The notes beneath the pieces are model-generated. The model searched no databases. It saw only the letters and a program-made list of their open reading frames with translations, and was not told the origin of the DNA. A stretch of 64,000 nucleotides of DNA from Pyrinomonadaceae bacterium (GTDB taxonomy: Bacteria > Acidobacteriota > Blastocatellia > Pyrinomonadales > Pyrinomonadaceae): the NCBI GenBank assembly GCA_021228405.1, contig JAJQRF010000003.1, positions 213,581 to 277,580 of the forward strand, given 5' to 3'. Positions 53,639 through 61,915 of this stretch are shown here, one piece after another. How positions within the stretch are numbered: position 1 is the first letter of the stretch; every line of letters starts with the position of its first letter. The translations under genes were made by a program, and so were the position numbers.

Positions 53639-54052
53639 ATGTGGAATTTTCTTAAATTTAACTTGTTATCAATGGGCGGAAGCATATTGGTACTGCTCAG
53701 CTTATTTTTATTATTGTTTCTGACAAGCAAGCCGAAAGAAGAACCGAACACTATATTACTTTTTCTACTGAATACTGTCGGACTGGTAGCCATTTTAACT
53801 CTTTTTTTCTCTATCGTCGGCACCATTGCCGATTGTTGGAAAGTGTTCATAAAAGGCGAAGAAGTAGAAGGATTCCAATGGAAGCATACATCCAAATCCG
53901 CACCTCTCTCACCCCCAACTATACGAAGGAAACAAACGTGGCAAGACTTAGCCAAAGAAAATCTTGCAAAGAAATCATCCTCTCAAATTACCGAACCATT
54001 ACCAACTCACCAAAAACAATCCGTACCGAATGATCCATTAGGAATCAGATAA
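53639..54052 (+). CDS. Two-helix membrane protein, first gene of the coupling-ATPase module
   Basis: A 137-residue protein with two hydrophobic helices (LLSMGGSILVLLSLFLLLFL and ILLFLLNTVGLVAILTLFFSIVGTI) and a basic, polar cytoplasmic tail of about 65 residues. The start at 53639 has GGGAG 9 bases upstream; an ATG at 53630 is too close to it. No family is recognised. It is 2 bases from the next gene, so it clearly belongs to the module. Confidence 0.78.
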   Translation: MWNFLKFNLLSMGGSILVLLSLFLLLFLTSKPKEEPNTILLFLLNTVGLVAILTLFFSIVGTIADCWKVFIKGEEVEGFQWKHTSKSAPLSPPTIRRKQTWQDLAKENLAKKSSSQITEPLPTHQKQSVPNDPLGIR

Positions 54053-54054
54053 TT

Positions 54055-54987
54055 ATGCAAACCGTTGAAGATTTAGGAAGAAAAGCAAAAGCCAAATATC
54101 CCGACTATCGGGATATGTCCGATCTTGAAGTGGGAAAACGGATAAAACTGAAATACCCCGAAGCATATTCGGATTTTATCGAAGTCGAAGCGATGCGGGC
54201 ACAGTCCCGGGCGGAATACGAAATTGATAGAAACACAAGTCCCGTTAATTCGACTATATTATTCTACGCACTGGGCACCGTTTTACTGTTGATTTCGATG
54301 TGGCTGTTTTACAACGTCAACGACTATTCAGGCTGGAACATTTTTGCCGTATTGGTAATTTCCATTGTCCTGTTCATACTCGGTATCAATGTCTTCATAG
54401 CCGGACATAAAAACCGTCAGAAAGAATACGAATTTGCCAAGCAGAAAATTGATGACCGTCTGGCATTTGCAGCAAAACAGGAAGAACTGCGGAAAACCAT
54501 TGCCAATCGTTCGGTCGAGGAAGAGGAACGCCAAACTAAAATCGCCCTGCATCAGTATGAACGCGGACTGATGATGACACGCCTGCGAAATGAAATGCTG
54601 ATTACGGAAGCTGCCAACCGCGAATTATTAGACACCGAAACTTATATTGCAATACGGATGATGCACGCCCAAGCAGAAATTGATCTGCGAAAAACGGCGG
54701 CGGAATTAAAGATAGACTTGGAATACAAGAAAGAGCTTCAAAACTTGCAACTCATTGCCAACAGAACCGAGGCTGAACTTGATATAGCAATGGCAGATAT
54801 TAAACTCTTACTTCCCTTTCATGAAGTTTCGACACTTAATACCCAGTTAGCCGAGCTTTCACTGCAACTCGAAGAAGCGGAAAAACTGACGGATTCCGAA
54901 TATAAGAAACGTGAAATCAAACGCATCACTGAGCAAATGCAGACATGGAGGAAAAAAATCCGTGAACGGCAAAAGAGATTACTTTAG
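54055..54987 (+). CDS. Membrane protein with long coiled coil, coupling-ATPase module
   Basis: A 310-residue protein. Residues 1-60 are charged; two transmembrane helices follow (STILFYALGTVLLLISMWLFY and WNIFAVLVISIVLFILGINVFI). About 190 residues of heptad-like coiled coil follow (KQEELRKTIANRSVEEEERQTKI ... LAELSLQLEEAEKLTDSEYKKREIKRITEQM). This is a plausible membrane scaffold for the ATPase encoded next. No family is recognised. The ATPase gene begins inside its 3' end. Confidence 0.78.
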   Translation: MQTVEDLGRKAKAKYPDYRDMSDLEVGKRIKLKYPEAYSDFIEVEAMRAQSRAEYEIDRNTSPVNSTILFYALGTVLLLISMWLFYNVNDYSGWNIFAVLVISIVLFILGINVFIAGHKNRQKEYEFAKQKIDDRLAFAAKQEELRKTIANRSVEEEERQTKIALHQYERGLMMTRLRNEMLITEAANRELLDTETYIAIRMMHAQAEIDLRKTAAELKIDLEYKKELQNLQLIANRTEAELDIAMADIKLLLPFHEVSTLNTQLAELSLQLEEAEKLTDSEYKKREIKRITEQMQTWRKKIRERQKRLL

Positions 54988-56521
54988 AGAGCTGACAGGA
55001 CAGATAAAAAAGGATGTCTTCAGGCGCACAAAACACCCGGAAACCCGCGATTTGTTGTTCAAACAGACTCACTCTAAATACCCGCTTCGCTCATTAGGAA
55101 GCGGTATTGACGGCGAATTATTCATCTCCGAAGAAGAACGGATTGACCACTGCCATATCTTAGGCACGACCGGCGAAGGCAAATCCAAATTCATCGAATA
55201 TTTAATCAGAGAGGATATTCGCCGGGGCAACGGGGTCTGTCTGCTCGATCCGACCGACCGCGCCGAAACCGCCTACAACATCTTAAAATTCTGCATTGAA
55301 CAAGGTCACGAAAAAGTCTGCCTGATTGACCCACACCTTGAGAAAATCACTTGCATTCAGCCCTTCCATAGTAAATACAAGGAAGCGACCGTTGCCAACG
55401 TAATGGACACCATTAGAATCCTGTTCAACTCGAAAGATGCTGCCGAAACTCCGGTTATTCAGAAATATCTGCCTGCCATTGTCAACGTCCTCCATAACGC
55501 CAAAATGACACTTCACGAGGCAAAATACTTTATGGAGTATAAAAGATCGGGCTTCAGAAGAAAGCAAATCTTAGAGGCTTCTGGAGAGTTTGACAGACAC
55601 CGCCTGATACTTGAGGAATCCTTCGATACGTATTTTCGATTTGACAAGGATATTGGCTCGTCAACCCGTAGATTAGAGCCGTTTTTTGATTCTCGACTGG
55701 ATTTGATGTTTGCAGCCCCCGGAATAGATTTTGCTAAAATGATTAGCGAAGGCTGGGTAATTTTAGTCAATCTGTATGCCGGACTCGGATTTGAGCCGAT
55801 TCATTCACGGCTTCTCGGCACGACCGTTATCAACGAAATTATCTTTGCACTTGATAGACTTCGCAAAAACGATTGGAAAGGCGTTTACTATCTCTATGTT
55901 GATGAAGCCGGACGATACGCCAACCGCAATTTAGCCGATCTTTTGGCATATAAGCGTAAATCCGGCTTGCGCGTAACTATTGCACATCAGTATTTCGCCC
56001 AATTTGAGGATAAGTATATCCTTGATGCCGTCAAAAACCTTACGAAAATCAAGATCATGTTTCATACTCCGGGCTATCAAGATCGGCTTGAAATGATCAA
56101 AGCCTTAGGTTATGGCGGCGATATTCCGCACACAATGGCGACCTATGCGAATCAAAACCTACCCAAACAACAGGCGATCATTAAGGTCGGAAAGGACTCT
56201 CCAAAGAGAATTAAAATTCCCGATGTCCCTGATCCAGACATTAAATATGATGTCTCGAATTTCCTGAATAACGAATGGAATTACACCAGACCGCAAATTT
56301 ACGAAATAATCAACAACCGATTTAACAACCAACGCTATGCTCGACCGCAGACAAAAAATACGCGAACTTCTCATGCTCGAACCGCGCCTGACCGCCGTTC
56401 AAATCGCCAAACTGGCGTACCCGACAAACGAACTGCGGGTAATAAATGGCAGAGCGTATCCGAAAACGTACCAGTCGGCACGAAACATGCTGATGCGGAT
56501 GGAAAAGGACAAGGACATTAA
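54962..56521 (+). CDS. VirD4/TraG-like DNA-coupling ATPase
   Basis: A 519-residue P-loop ATPase. Walker A is HILGTTGEGKSKFIEYLI (about residues 66-83) and Walker B YYLYVDEAGRYAN (near 310), with LAYKRKSGLRVTIAHQYFAQF after it, as in conjugative coupling proteins. It lacks its own transmembrane helices, which the two preceding genes may supply. Translation probably starts at GTG 54962 (GGAGG 10 bases upstream), overlapping the previous gene by 26 bases. The last 60 codons overlap the next gene in another frame and read as low-quality, Arg/Thr-rich sequence. Confidence 0.85.
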   Translation: MNGKRDYFRELTGQIKKDVFRRTKHPETRDLLFKQTHSKYPLRSLGSGIDGELFISEEERIDHCHILGTTGEGKSKFIEYLIREDIRRGNGVCLLDPTDRAETAYNILKFCIEQGHEKVCLIDPHLEKITCIQPFHSKYKEATVANVMDTIRILFNSKDAAETPVIQKYLPAIVNVLHNAKMTLHEAKYFMEYKRSGFRRKQILEASGEFDRHRLILEESFDTYFRFDKDIGSSTRRLEPFFDSRLDLMFAAPGIDFAKMISEGWVILVNLYAGLGFEPIHSRLLGTTVINEIIFALDRLRKNDWKGVYYLYVDEAGRYANRNLADLLAYKRKSGLRVTIAHQYFAQFEDKYILDAVKNLTKIKIMFHTPGYQDRLEMIKALGYGGDIPHTMATYANQNLPKQQAIIKVGKDSPKRIKIPDVPDPDIKYDVSNFLNNEWNYTRPQIYEIINNRFNNQRYARPQTKNTRTSHARTAPDRRSNRQTGVPDKRTAGNKWQSVSENVPVGTKHADADGKGQGH

Positions 56522-56996
56522 ACGGCAAGCGTTCACCTTTTCGGGCGATTGGTTTATGTTGCCGGAAACCGAAAAGAAGACAAAATGGCGGTATGCTCAC
56601 GAAGTCGCGTCAGCCGATTTATTCACCGCCCTTTACCGATTTATGGAGGCGTGGAGTTTCGAGCCTTACCTAGGCAACAAGCGCGCCGACCGGGGAATGA
56701 AGTTTAACGGCAAAACCATTTATTTCGAGGTCGATTTATGCACTGAATCGATTCGGATACTGGAAGAAAAAATCGACAACTATCTACAGCATCAAGGTAA
56801 ATTTAATGTCATCTTTTCCTTTCTCGGTGAATCGAAAGAAGTCACCAGACGAGGCAATTTATTACTCCCCTACCTGCAAAAAATCCGGCACGGAAATCAG
56901 TTTGTAATCGCCAATCATACCCAACTTCTTACGCAACCATTAGGTCAAATTCTGTATTCTCCAAAAGACGAATTATTATCTCTCAAGATGTTATAA
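56337..56996 (+). CDS. Replication-relaxation-family protein
   Basis: A 219-residue protein. The N-terminal winged helix is RRQKIRELLMLEPRLTAVQIAKLAYPT. The C-terminal half carries the family's modified nuclease-like core: KTIYFEVDLCTESIRILEEKIDNYLQHQ (EVD with T-E-S), then FNVIFSFLG. Such proteins occur with conjugative or plasmid mobilisation genes, and their biochemistry is poorly known. The first 185 bases are shared with the ATPase frame. If translation starts later the overlap shrinks, but the winged helix would be lost. Confidence 0.82.
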   Translation: MLDRRQKIRELLMLEPRLTAVQIAKLAYPTNELRVINGRAYPKTYQSARNMLMRMEKDKDIKRQAFTFSGDWFMLPETEKKTKWRYAHEVASADLFTALYRFMEAWSFEPYLGNKRADRGMKFNGKTIYFEVDLCTESIRILEEKIDNYLQHQGKFNVIFSFLGESKEVTRRGNLLLPYLQKIRHGNQFVIANHTQLLTQPLGQILYSPKDELLSLKML

Positions 56997-57555
56997 ACTG
57001 ATGTTATACAAGTGTTATAAGCCTTATAATCCATCAACAAATCAAACATCAACAGAATCAAGCAGTTGCGCGGCTTTTGAAATGATGACTTATCTGCTTG
57101 CGGATAATGTAAGAAATCTTTTGTCGTTTTACAGTCCGGCTCGCTCTAGCTCGCCATAAAGTCGAAGGTAAACGGGCATTATCACGGTTAGCTGTAAAGG
57201 TTTATTTTTGTATTTGTACCTTCGGATTTCCATTTATGTTAAAAGGAAATCCGTCTGTTGATCGTGTTGATCTGAAGTGGTGTGTGTTGCCGATAATGCC
57301 GGAAAGGACAATTCGATTTACGGTAAATCGTGGATGGTTCTTAGCTAATAGCAAGAGAACCGGAACGTAGGAATACCATTCGTCTCGCTCCGCTCGCCGT
57401 TGGCTTTGCAAGCCAACGTTTTTAAATTACTTTTTGAGTTTTCTATCCAGTCCGGTAAACGGCATAAATGCCGAAATGAGTCGTGCTTGGGTCTGTGACA
57501 CCGAGAGACTCCCGACTGCTTTTTGAGAGACCGTAATTAAGTGAAAGGAGTTAGT
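56997..57555. other. Noncoding region after the module, with terminator
   Basis: No convincing gene. A strong hairpin, CGTTGGCTT / AAGCCAACG (57398-57418), followed by TTTTT, can terminate plus-strand transcription of the module. Reading frames here are shadows. Confidence 0.5.
57398..57423 (+). terminator. Rho-independent terminator
   Basis: A 9-bp perfect stem with a 3-base loop and five T, about 400 bases downstream of the replication-relaxation gene. Confidence 0.75.
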
Positions 57556-57705
57556 ATGAAGGGTAGCGGATTATATATAAGAGTCAACGGTAAGTTTGTC
57601 GAACTGCCGAAAAGAAAGAAGAAAAGAATCGATTGGAAATTTGTTCTGTTGTGGGTTTGTTTGCTCTTGGGAGTGTTGACGGAATTCGTTTTGCACCAGT
57701 TGTAA
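57556..57705 (+). CDS. Small 49-residue single-helix membrane protein
   Basis: A short gene with a strong AAAGGAG ribosome site 6 bases before the ATG. The N-terminus is MKGSGLYIRVNGKFVELPKR, then a very basic patch (KRKKKR) and one transmembrane helix (FVLLWVCLLLGVLTEFVL) ending close to the C-terminus. No family is recognised. It stands alone on the plus strand in the accessory region. Confidence 0.6.
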   Translation: MKGSGLYIRVNGKFVELPKRKKKRIDWKFVLLWVCLLLGVLTEFVLHQL

Positions 57706-58489
57706 TCCTACGTTTTGTCTGTGACCTTGCACTTACAGGTCTCTGAATTGTAGCAGTCGGACTCCCGTGTCAAGACCGCTCGCGCTACTATTTCGGCAAT
57801 TATACGTTTACGGACAGCCATGCCCTTATCTCCGTATGTAGTTCATTTTATAATCAATAGGGGGTCGTCATTTAAAAGCGATTATTTGAGCCTATAAATA
57901 ATGCTTTACAATTTTAGCGGTTGTGCTATAGTAAATATGAGTAAGTTTTAGTCGCGCAGTAGCACTAAAAAATATCAAACGGTATAGATAAGCACTCATC
58001 TAACAAATCTGCGCCATTAAACTTCCACAATAATCTTCAAACAATTTTAAAATGAGGGAATATGTCTGTTTGGGTATATACCCTATTTTTACAAGTTTAG
58101 TAACTGTCACAAGTTGCTAAAATGCCGTAACTAATTCGTTGGTTAGGGTTTATCTTTCTCAGTCAATCGGTAACGATTGGTGAGTTTATTAACGACCGAG
58201 CGTTTGTGTAGCCGCACAAACGCTTTTTTCTTGTCTGGAATAAGATTTTATGTCATAATAGCGACCATCCAAATAGAATTATTGTCGGCTAACAATAATT
58301 CTAGACGTTTTGGATAATACTGTGATTAAGCGTAATTACAGTCGTTAATAACTTAAATGAGAAAGATTCTTAGGTTGAAATCAACGGATTTACTTTTCCG
58401 CTCCGCATTTCCTAGCATATTGCTCCTTTAGAATCTTACTTTAAATCAAAAAAGTAACCATACATTCTATATGTAGTAGGAAAAAAAAT
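57706..58489. other. Noncoding region rich in inverted repeats
   Basis: It contains a 12-bp palindrome GGGTATATACCC (58072-58083) and an imperfect hairpin TAGTAACT-GTCACA-AGTTGCTA. A terminator-like GCGTTTGTG hairpin with TTTTTT lies at 58200-58229. A further 12-bp stem (TAGAATTATTGT / ACAATAATTCTA, 58274-58303) is nested in TCCAAA / TTTTGGA. No gene is seen. An origin of transfer or replication is a possibility given the neighbouring mobilisation-type genes. Confidence 0.45.
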
Positions 58490-59494
58490 ATGAAAAATAT
58501 ATTTTGTCCGGGTTGTGGTGTAAGCCATTCTCGGGAACATTCGTTTTGCTTAAATTGCGGAACTGAAATCAAATTTGATGTTATTCCGTATGCTGATAAC
58601 CAATATGTCTTAAATGTTATTCCCCCTTCCGGTGAGCCTTCAATGCCAACAATTGAAATGACTCGATCAGTTACGGCTCATCAAACGGCACAGCCTTATC
58701 GTTCTGGGACAGCAACAAAAAGACCCCTTTCAAAAGATAATGAAAACTCAAAGAAAAATAAGTCGTGGCGACGAATACCACTTGTCATACTTATTTTACT
58801 CATTTTTGGTGGCGTAACCTTCACGATTAACGTCTATCAACGTAATGATAAATCACTCGCACAATCACAGCCGCATGGAACTGTAAATACTCCTACGCAA
58901 AAGCCCAAACCAAGTCCTGTCGTCAAAGAGGATGAGGACTTGCCGCCTGAATTTGAGAAAGCACACACCGTACGTGTCACCGATTCAAAAGGAAAAACCG
59001 GTGAAATTGGTGTTGGTATTTTACTGAAAGGCAATTCTTGGGAAACGGGTAGCAGAACGTACGTTATCGGACTTGGAGATTTGTCGAAGCGAGGCAAAAA
59101 CGCATTTAGTACGGAATTTCAAAATAAAATACGAAGTTATCCTGAGGTAATTCCAGTCGGAACCTCAGATGCCCGAAAAACGCTGACAGGCGGACAAACA
59201 GAGGAGATTGACAGATCTTATGACCGCTTATCAACTTTGTTTTCCGTGACAAAACAAATCCGAAATGATGAGGCATCAATAAAGGCACTTAATTTGGGAC
59301 AATGGGATACTACAAAATGTCCCGGAAATGTATCGTATTTGCAACAGCGCCGGATTATCTTTATGTGGCTTGTCCGAAGTGACGATGGCTTTAATTTGAA
59401 AGAAGGGGTGCAACAAGCACTAAAAGCACTTAGCCCCGGAGAACCAATCTATCAAAATATGCTGGAGTGCTACACAAATTTTGATCTGAGCTAA
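58490..59494 (+). CDS. Zinc-ribbon membrane protein of unknown function
   Basis: A 334-residue protein. The N-terminus is a zinc ribbon (FCPGCGVSHSREHSFCLNCGTEI, four Cys), followed by a polar linker. A single transmembrane helix (RIPLVILILLIFGGVTFTINV) near residue 100 leads to an outside domain of about 210 residues (GIGVGILLKGNSWETGSRTYVIGLGDLSKRGK...). AGGA supports the start. It could sense or bind something in the periplasm. No family is recognised. Its expression is probably stopped by the hairpin at 59524-59578. Confidence 0.75.
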   Translation: MKNIFCPGCGVSHSREHSFCLNCGTEIKFDVIPYADNQYVLNVIPPSGEPSMPTIEMTRSVTAHQTAQPYRSGTATKRPLSKDNENSKKNKSWRRIPLVILILLIFGGVTFTINVYQRNDKSLAQSQPHGTVNTPTQKPKPSPVVKEDEDLPPEFEKAHTVRVTDSKGKTGEIGVGILLKGNSWETGSRTYVIGLGDLSKRGKNAFSTEFQNKIRSYPEVIPVGTSDARKTLTGGQTEEIDRSYDRLSTLFSVTKQIRNDEASIKALNLGQWDTTKCPGNVSYLQQRRIIFMWLVRSDDGFNLKEGVQQALKALSPGEPIYQNMLECYTNFDLS

Positions 59495-59949
59495 ATGCGG
59501 CGTTACATCTTTGCCAAATGGATCATAGGGTTAGTTGCAATTGGAAACGCTTTTACGGCTATTACAGCAAACCCTATGAATTCTTTTTTGATTTTTACGA
59601 ATCACTTTCCGAATGAATTGTGTTATATACGCAGGTGATGTGTGATCTACCACGCTCTATTCGCTCATTGTGGTTATGAGATTATGCGCAACTGAAAACT
59701 GCGTTAGCTTTGAAAGATTTGCGACTTCGACTTTGGTATGAGTGTCGGTTACGACATTCAACCGTTTATTCAGTCGCAACTTTGCAGGTATCTGGTCACA
59801 GGTGAACGTCAGTAAAACAACGCGCTGAAACAAATTATTGTTTTCCGTTGTAAACCATTTTCATTTCCTTTTATAAAGCATGTTATTAACCTCGTAATGA
59901 TCCTGCCACCTAAATGTCGGGTCAATCCGGTATGCACCGAACGACACGG
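59495..59949. other. Intergenic region with terminator-like hairpin
   Basis: CATAGGGTT (59524-59532) pairs with AACCCTATG (59570-59578) and is followed by TTCTTTTTTGATTTTT, consistent with termination of the zinc-ribbon gene. Nothing else is recognised. Confidence 0.4.
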
Positions 59950-60237
59950 TTATTTTGCCTTCCCATTCAATGGGTTGCGGTTCAGCCGTTCCGCTTCTGA
60001 AAGTTCGCGCGGCGGTATTTCTTCACCTTCGACCGTAAAAGTCGGCTCATTTTTGATCACCGCAAACCAGACGTTGTTTGGTGCGCCTTGCTGAATTGCC
60101 GCCCGGTAGAATTCCCCGCACGAATCAGGTGGGACGCTATCCCGTCTCTGAAAGTCGGATGTGACCCTAGCTGATTCTCTGTTTTCCGCACCTAATCCGT
60201 GTGCGGAAATTAACCTGTAATCTGATTTCTTCGCGGT
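59950..60237 (-). pseudogene. 3' remnant of an unrecognised gene
   Basis: A 95-codon open frame on the minus strand reads like real protein: GLGAENRESARVTSDFQRR, CGEFYRAAIQQGAPNNVWFAV and EGEEIPPRELSEAERLNRN, ending at TAA 59950-59952. It has no ATG, GTG or TTG before its last third and opens directly after a stop, so the 5' part is missing. It lies 9 bases downstream of the response-regulator gene. I do not recognise the family. Confidence 0.5.
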
Positions 60238-60245
60238 TTACAATT

Positions 60246-60608
60246 TCACTTTTCCAATAAGTGTGTAACTCTTTTTTTCAATTCCTCGACAAAAGTATGC
60301 GTTCCCTTTTTCACGACACCTTGCGCGCCGATTTTAATTGCCTGTCGCTCGGTCATCGAGACTGAGCCGGTCACGAACAAGATCGGTGTTTTCGTATCAA
60401 AGTTTTTAATCAATAAAGCCAGCTCCAAGCCGGTTCCGTCAGGCAAATGATAGTCGAGCAGATAGAGATCGAATTTTTTCTGCGTGGAAAGCCGCAGGGC
60501 ATCTGCCATACTGTAGGCATTAAGAACTTCGCAGTTTTCTAGGATTGTTGAAATCAGTTCGCAGGCATCTTGGTTGTCTTCGACACACATAATGCGTTTT
60601 TTGCTCAT
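60246..60608 (-). CDS. Stand-alone response-regulator receiver protein
   Basis: A 120-residue receiver domain with no output domain. The acidic pair Glu10/Asp11 (CVEDNQ), phospho-acceptor Asp52 (YLLDYHLPDGTG), Thr80 (LFVTGS) and Lys100 (GVVKKG) are all present, so it should be phosphorylatable. The start at 60608 (MSKKRIMCVEDN) has GGAG upstream; a longer start at 60638 is less likely. No histidine kinase is in the window, so its partner lies elsewhere. It probably acts by protein-protein contact. Confidence 0.93.
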   Translation of the reverse strand: MSKKRIMCVEDNQDACELISTILENCEVLNAYSMADALRLSTQKKFDLYLLDYHLPDGTGLELALLIKNFDTKTPILFVTGSVSMTERQAIKIGAQGVVKKGTHTFVEELKKRVTHLLEK

Positions 60609-61915
60609 AAAAAGAAACTCCTCTTTTTCAATAAGCAAATAAATTGTTGGAAGAAATGATTATTGAAGATTTGAGTATGACAGCTATTGAAGGGCATCGC
60701 AAATAATTATATTTTTTAGAAGTCAATCGCCAAAGCATTGCCGGATACAGTGCACGTAATTGAATGACATTCAGGTGGTTCAAGTATAGTATTGCCCTAA
60801 TAATCTCGGGCACATTTCATTGAGATCAGCGTCTCATCAATCTGCATCGAATCGTAGAAAAAACAGTCAGAAAAGTAATATCTAATAATATTTTTTGCGT
60901 CGAAAGAAGCTAAATAATTATCGGCGGTATCTGTTGAGATAAATTTAATGCGGACATTTAACCCTTGCTTGATAACCAGTTGAGAGGAATTCTCGTGAAT
61001 AGCGGCAGCTAAAGAACTAATGAAAAAGGATTGTTTTCGGTGAGCGTTAAAACTATAAATAAAATTATTGACACGAAGATTTAAGGTATGATAGCTTTTT
61101 TATAAGTAAAAATTTACAACAGCGATTAGAAAAATGTTCAGAAAGAAAAATAAAAAAAACATTTTTCGATCAAAATTTAGCAAGCAGCAACCGACTTATT
61201 GGGGAACAATTAAATAGTGCGTGACAATGTAAGATCAAGAACTTCACATTGTCACGCTTAAATTGGATTTGCCGATCTGCTTTGTTCCGTGTTTGAAGAA
61301 ACCATTGAACAAAACTCCCAATATCGGAAATCAGGATAAAGAACCTCGGTATTGTAAGAATGTCGGAAGTTTGCCGTGATTGCTGTTTATTTTATTATGT
61401 TTCTGCCGATTTGGCAGGAACGTTTCGCATTTTACAGGTCATTAAAGCGGAAATTAAGCAAGCTGAGTATCTTTTATTAGTTAAAAGGATATTCGGCTTT
61501 TTTGTTTTTTGAAACGGATCAAGCAGATGGATTCTTGAAATTGATCTTGAAAATACGAAAGAAGAAAAGCCTGAAAGATAATTAGCAGTTATCTTTCAGG
61601 CAGTTCGGTTAATCTTGAAGCAAACATGGATGCAGGCATCAAGATGCAACCCCTCGACAAATGGCATCTTACTCTAATTCATTGCTTTAAATCAATCTTT
61701 CCTTGAGTTTTATTGCGAATTATTTCGTTGAAGAGTAACACTTCTGCTACTCCGAGCCGGAAACATTTTATCCGCATTCCTTTAATTCTTTAGGGCATTG
61801 CGGATGAAACGTCATTTTTACAGATTTTATTAAGATTTTATCAAAGAAATATAAATACCTGGCGCGCGGCAACAACCGCCTGCCTGTGCCGCAAGGATCA
61901 TCAACTAACGAAATT
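60609..61915. other. Long intergenic region with hairpins and a possible microgene
   Basis: About 1.3 kb without a solid gene. It holds a possible 27-codon basic frame at 61134-61217 and a 12-bp-stem hairpin (61219-61257, GCGTGACAATGT with its complement). A terminator-like structure lies at about 61461-61505, and a perfect 13-bp stem at 61569-61601 (GCCTGAAAGATAA) has no U-run. TTGACA at 61068 could start a plus-strand transcript. Confidence 0.4.

Larger units (their letters stand above)
48824..60638. mobile_element. Putative genomic island (right end not located)
   Basis: The left edge is the broken tRNA-Asp. The content shifts abruptly to AT-rich accessory genes, long noncoding gaps, a VirD4/TraG-like ATPase and a replication-relaxation-type protein. 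No integrase and no intact tRNA-Asp are seen to the right, so the element extends beyond the last typical gene or past the window; the end given is only the last accessory gene. Confidence 0.5.
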
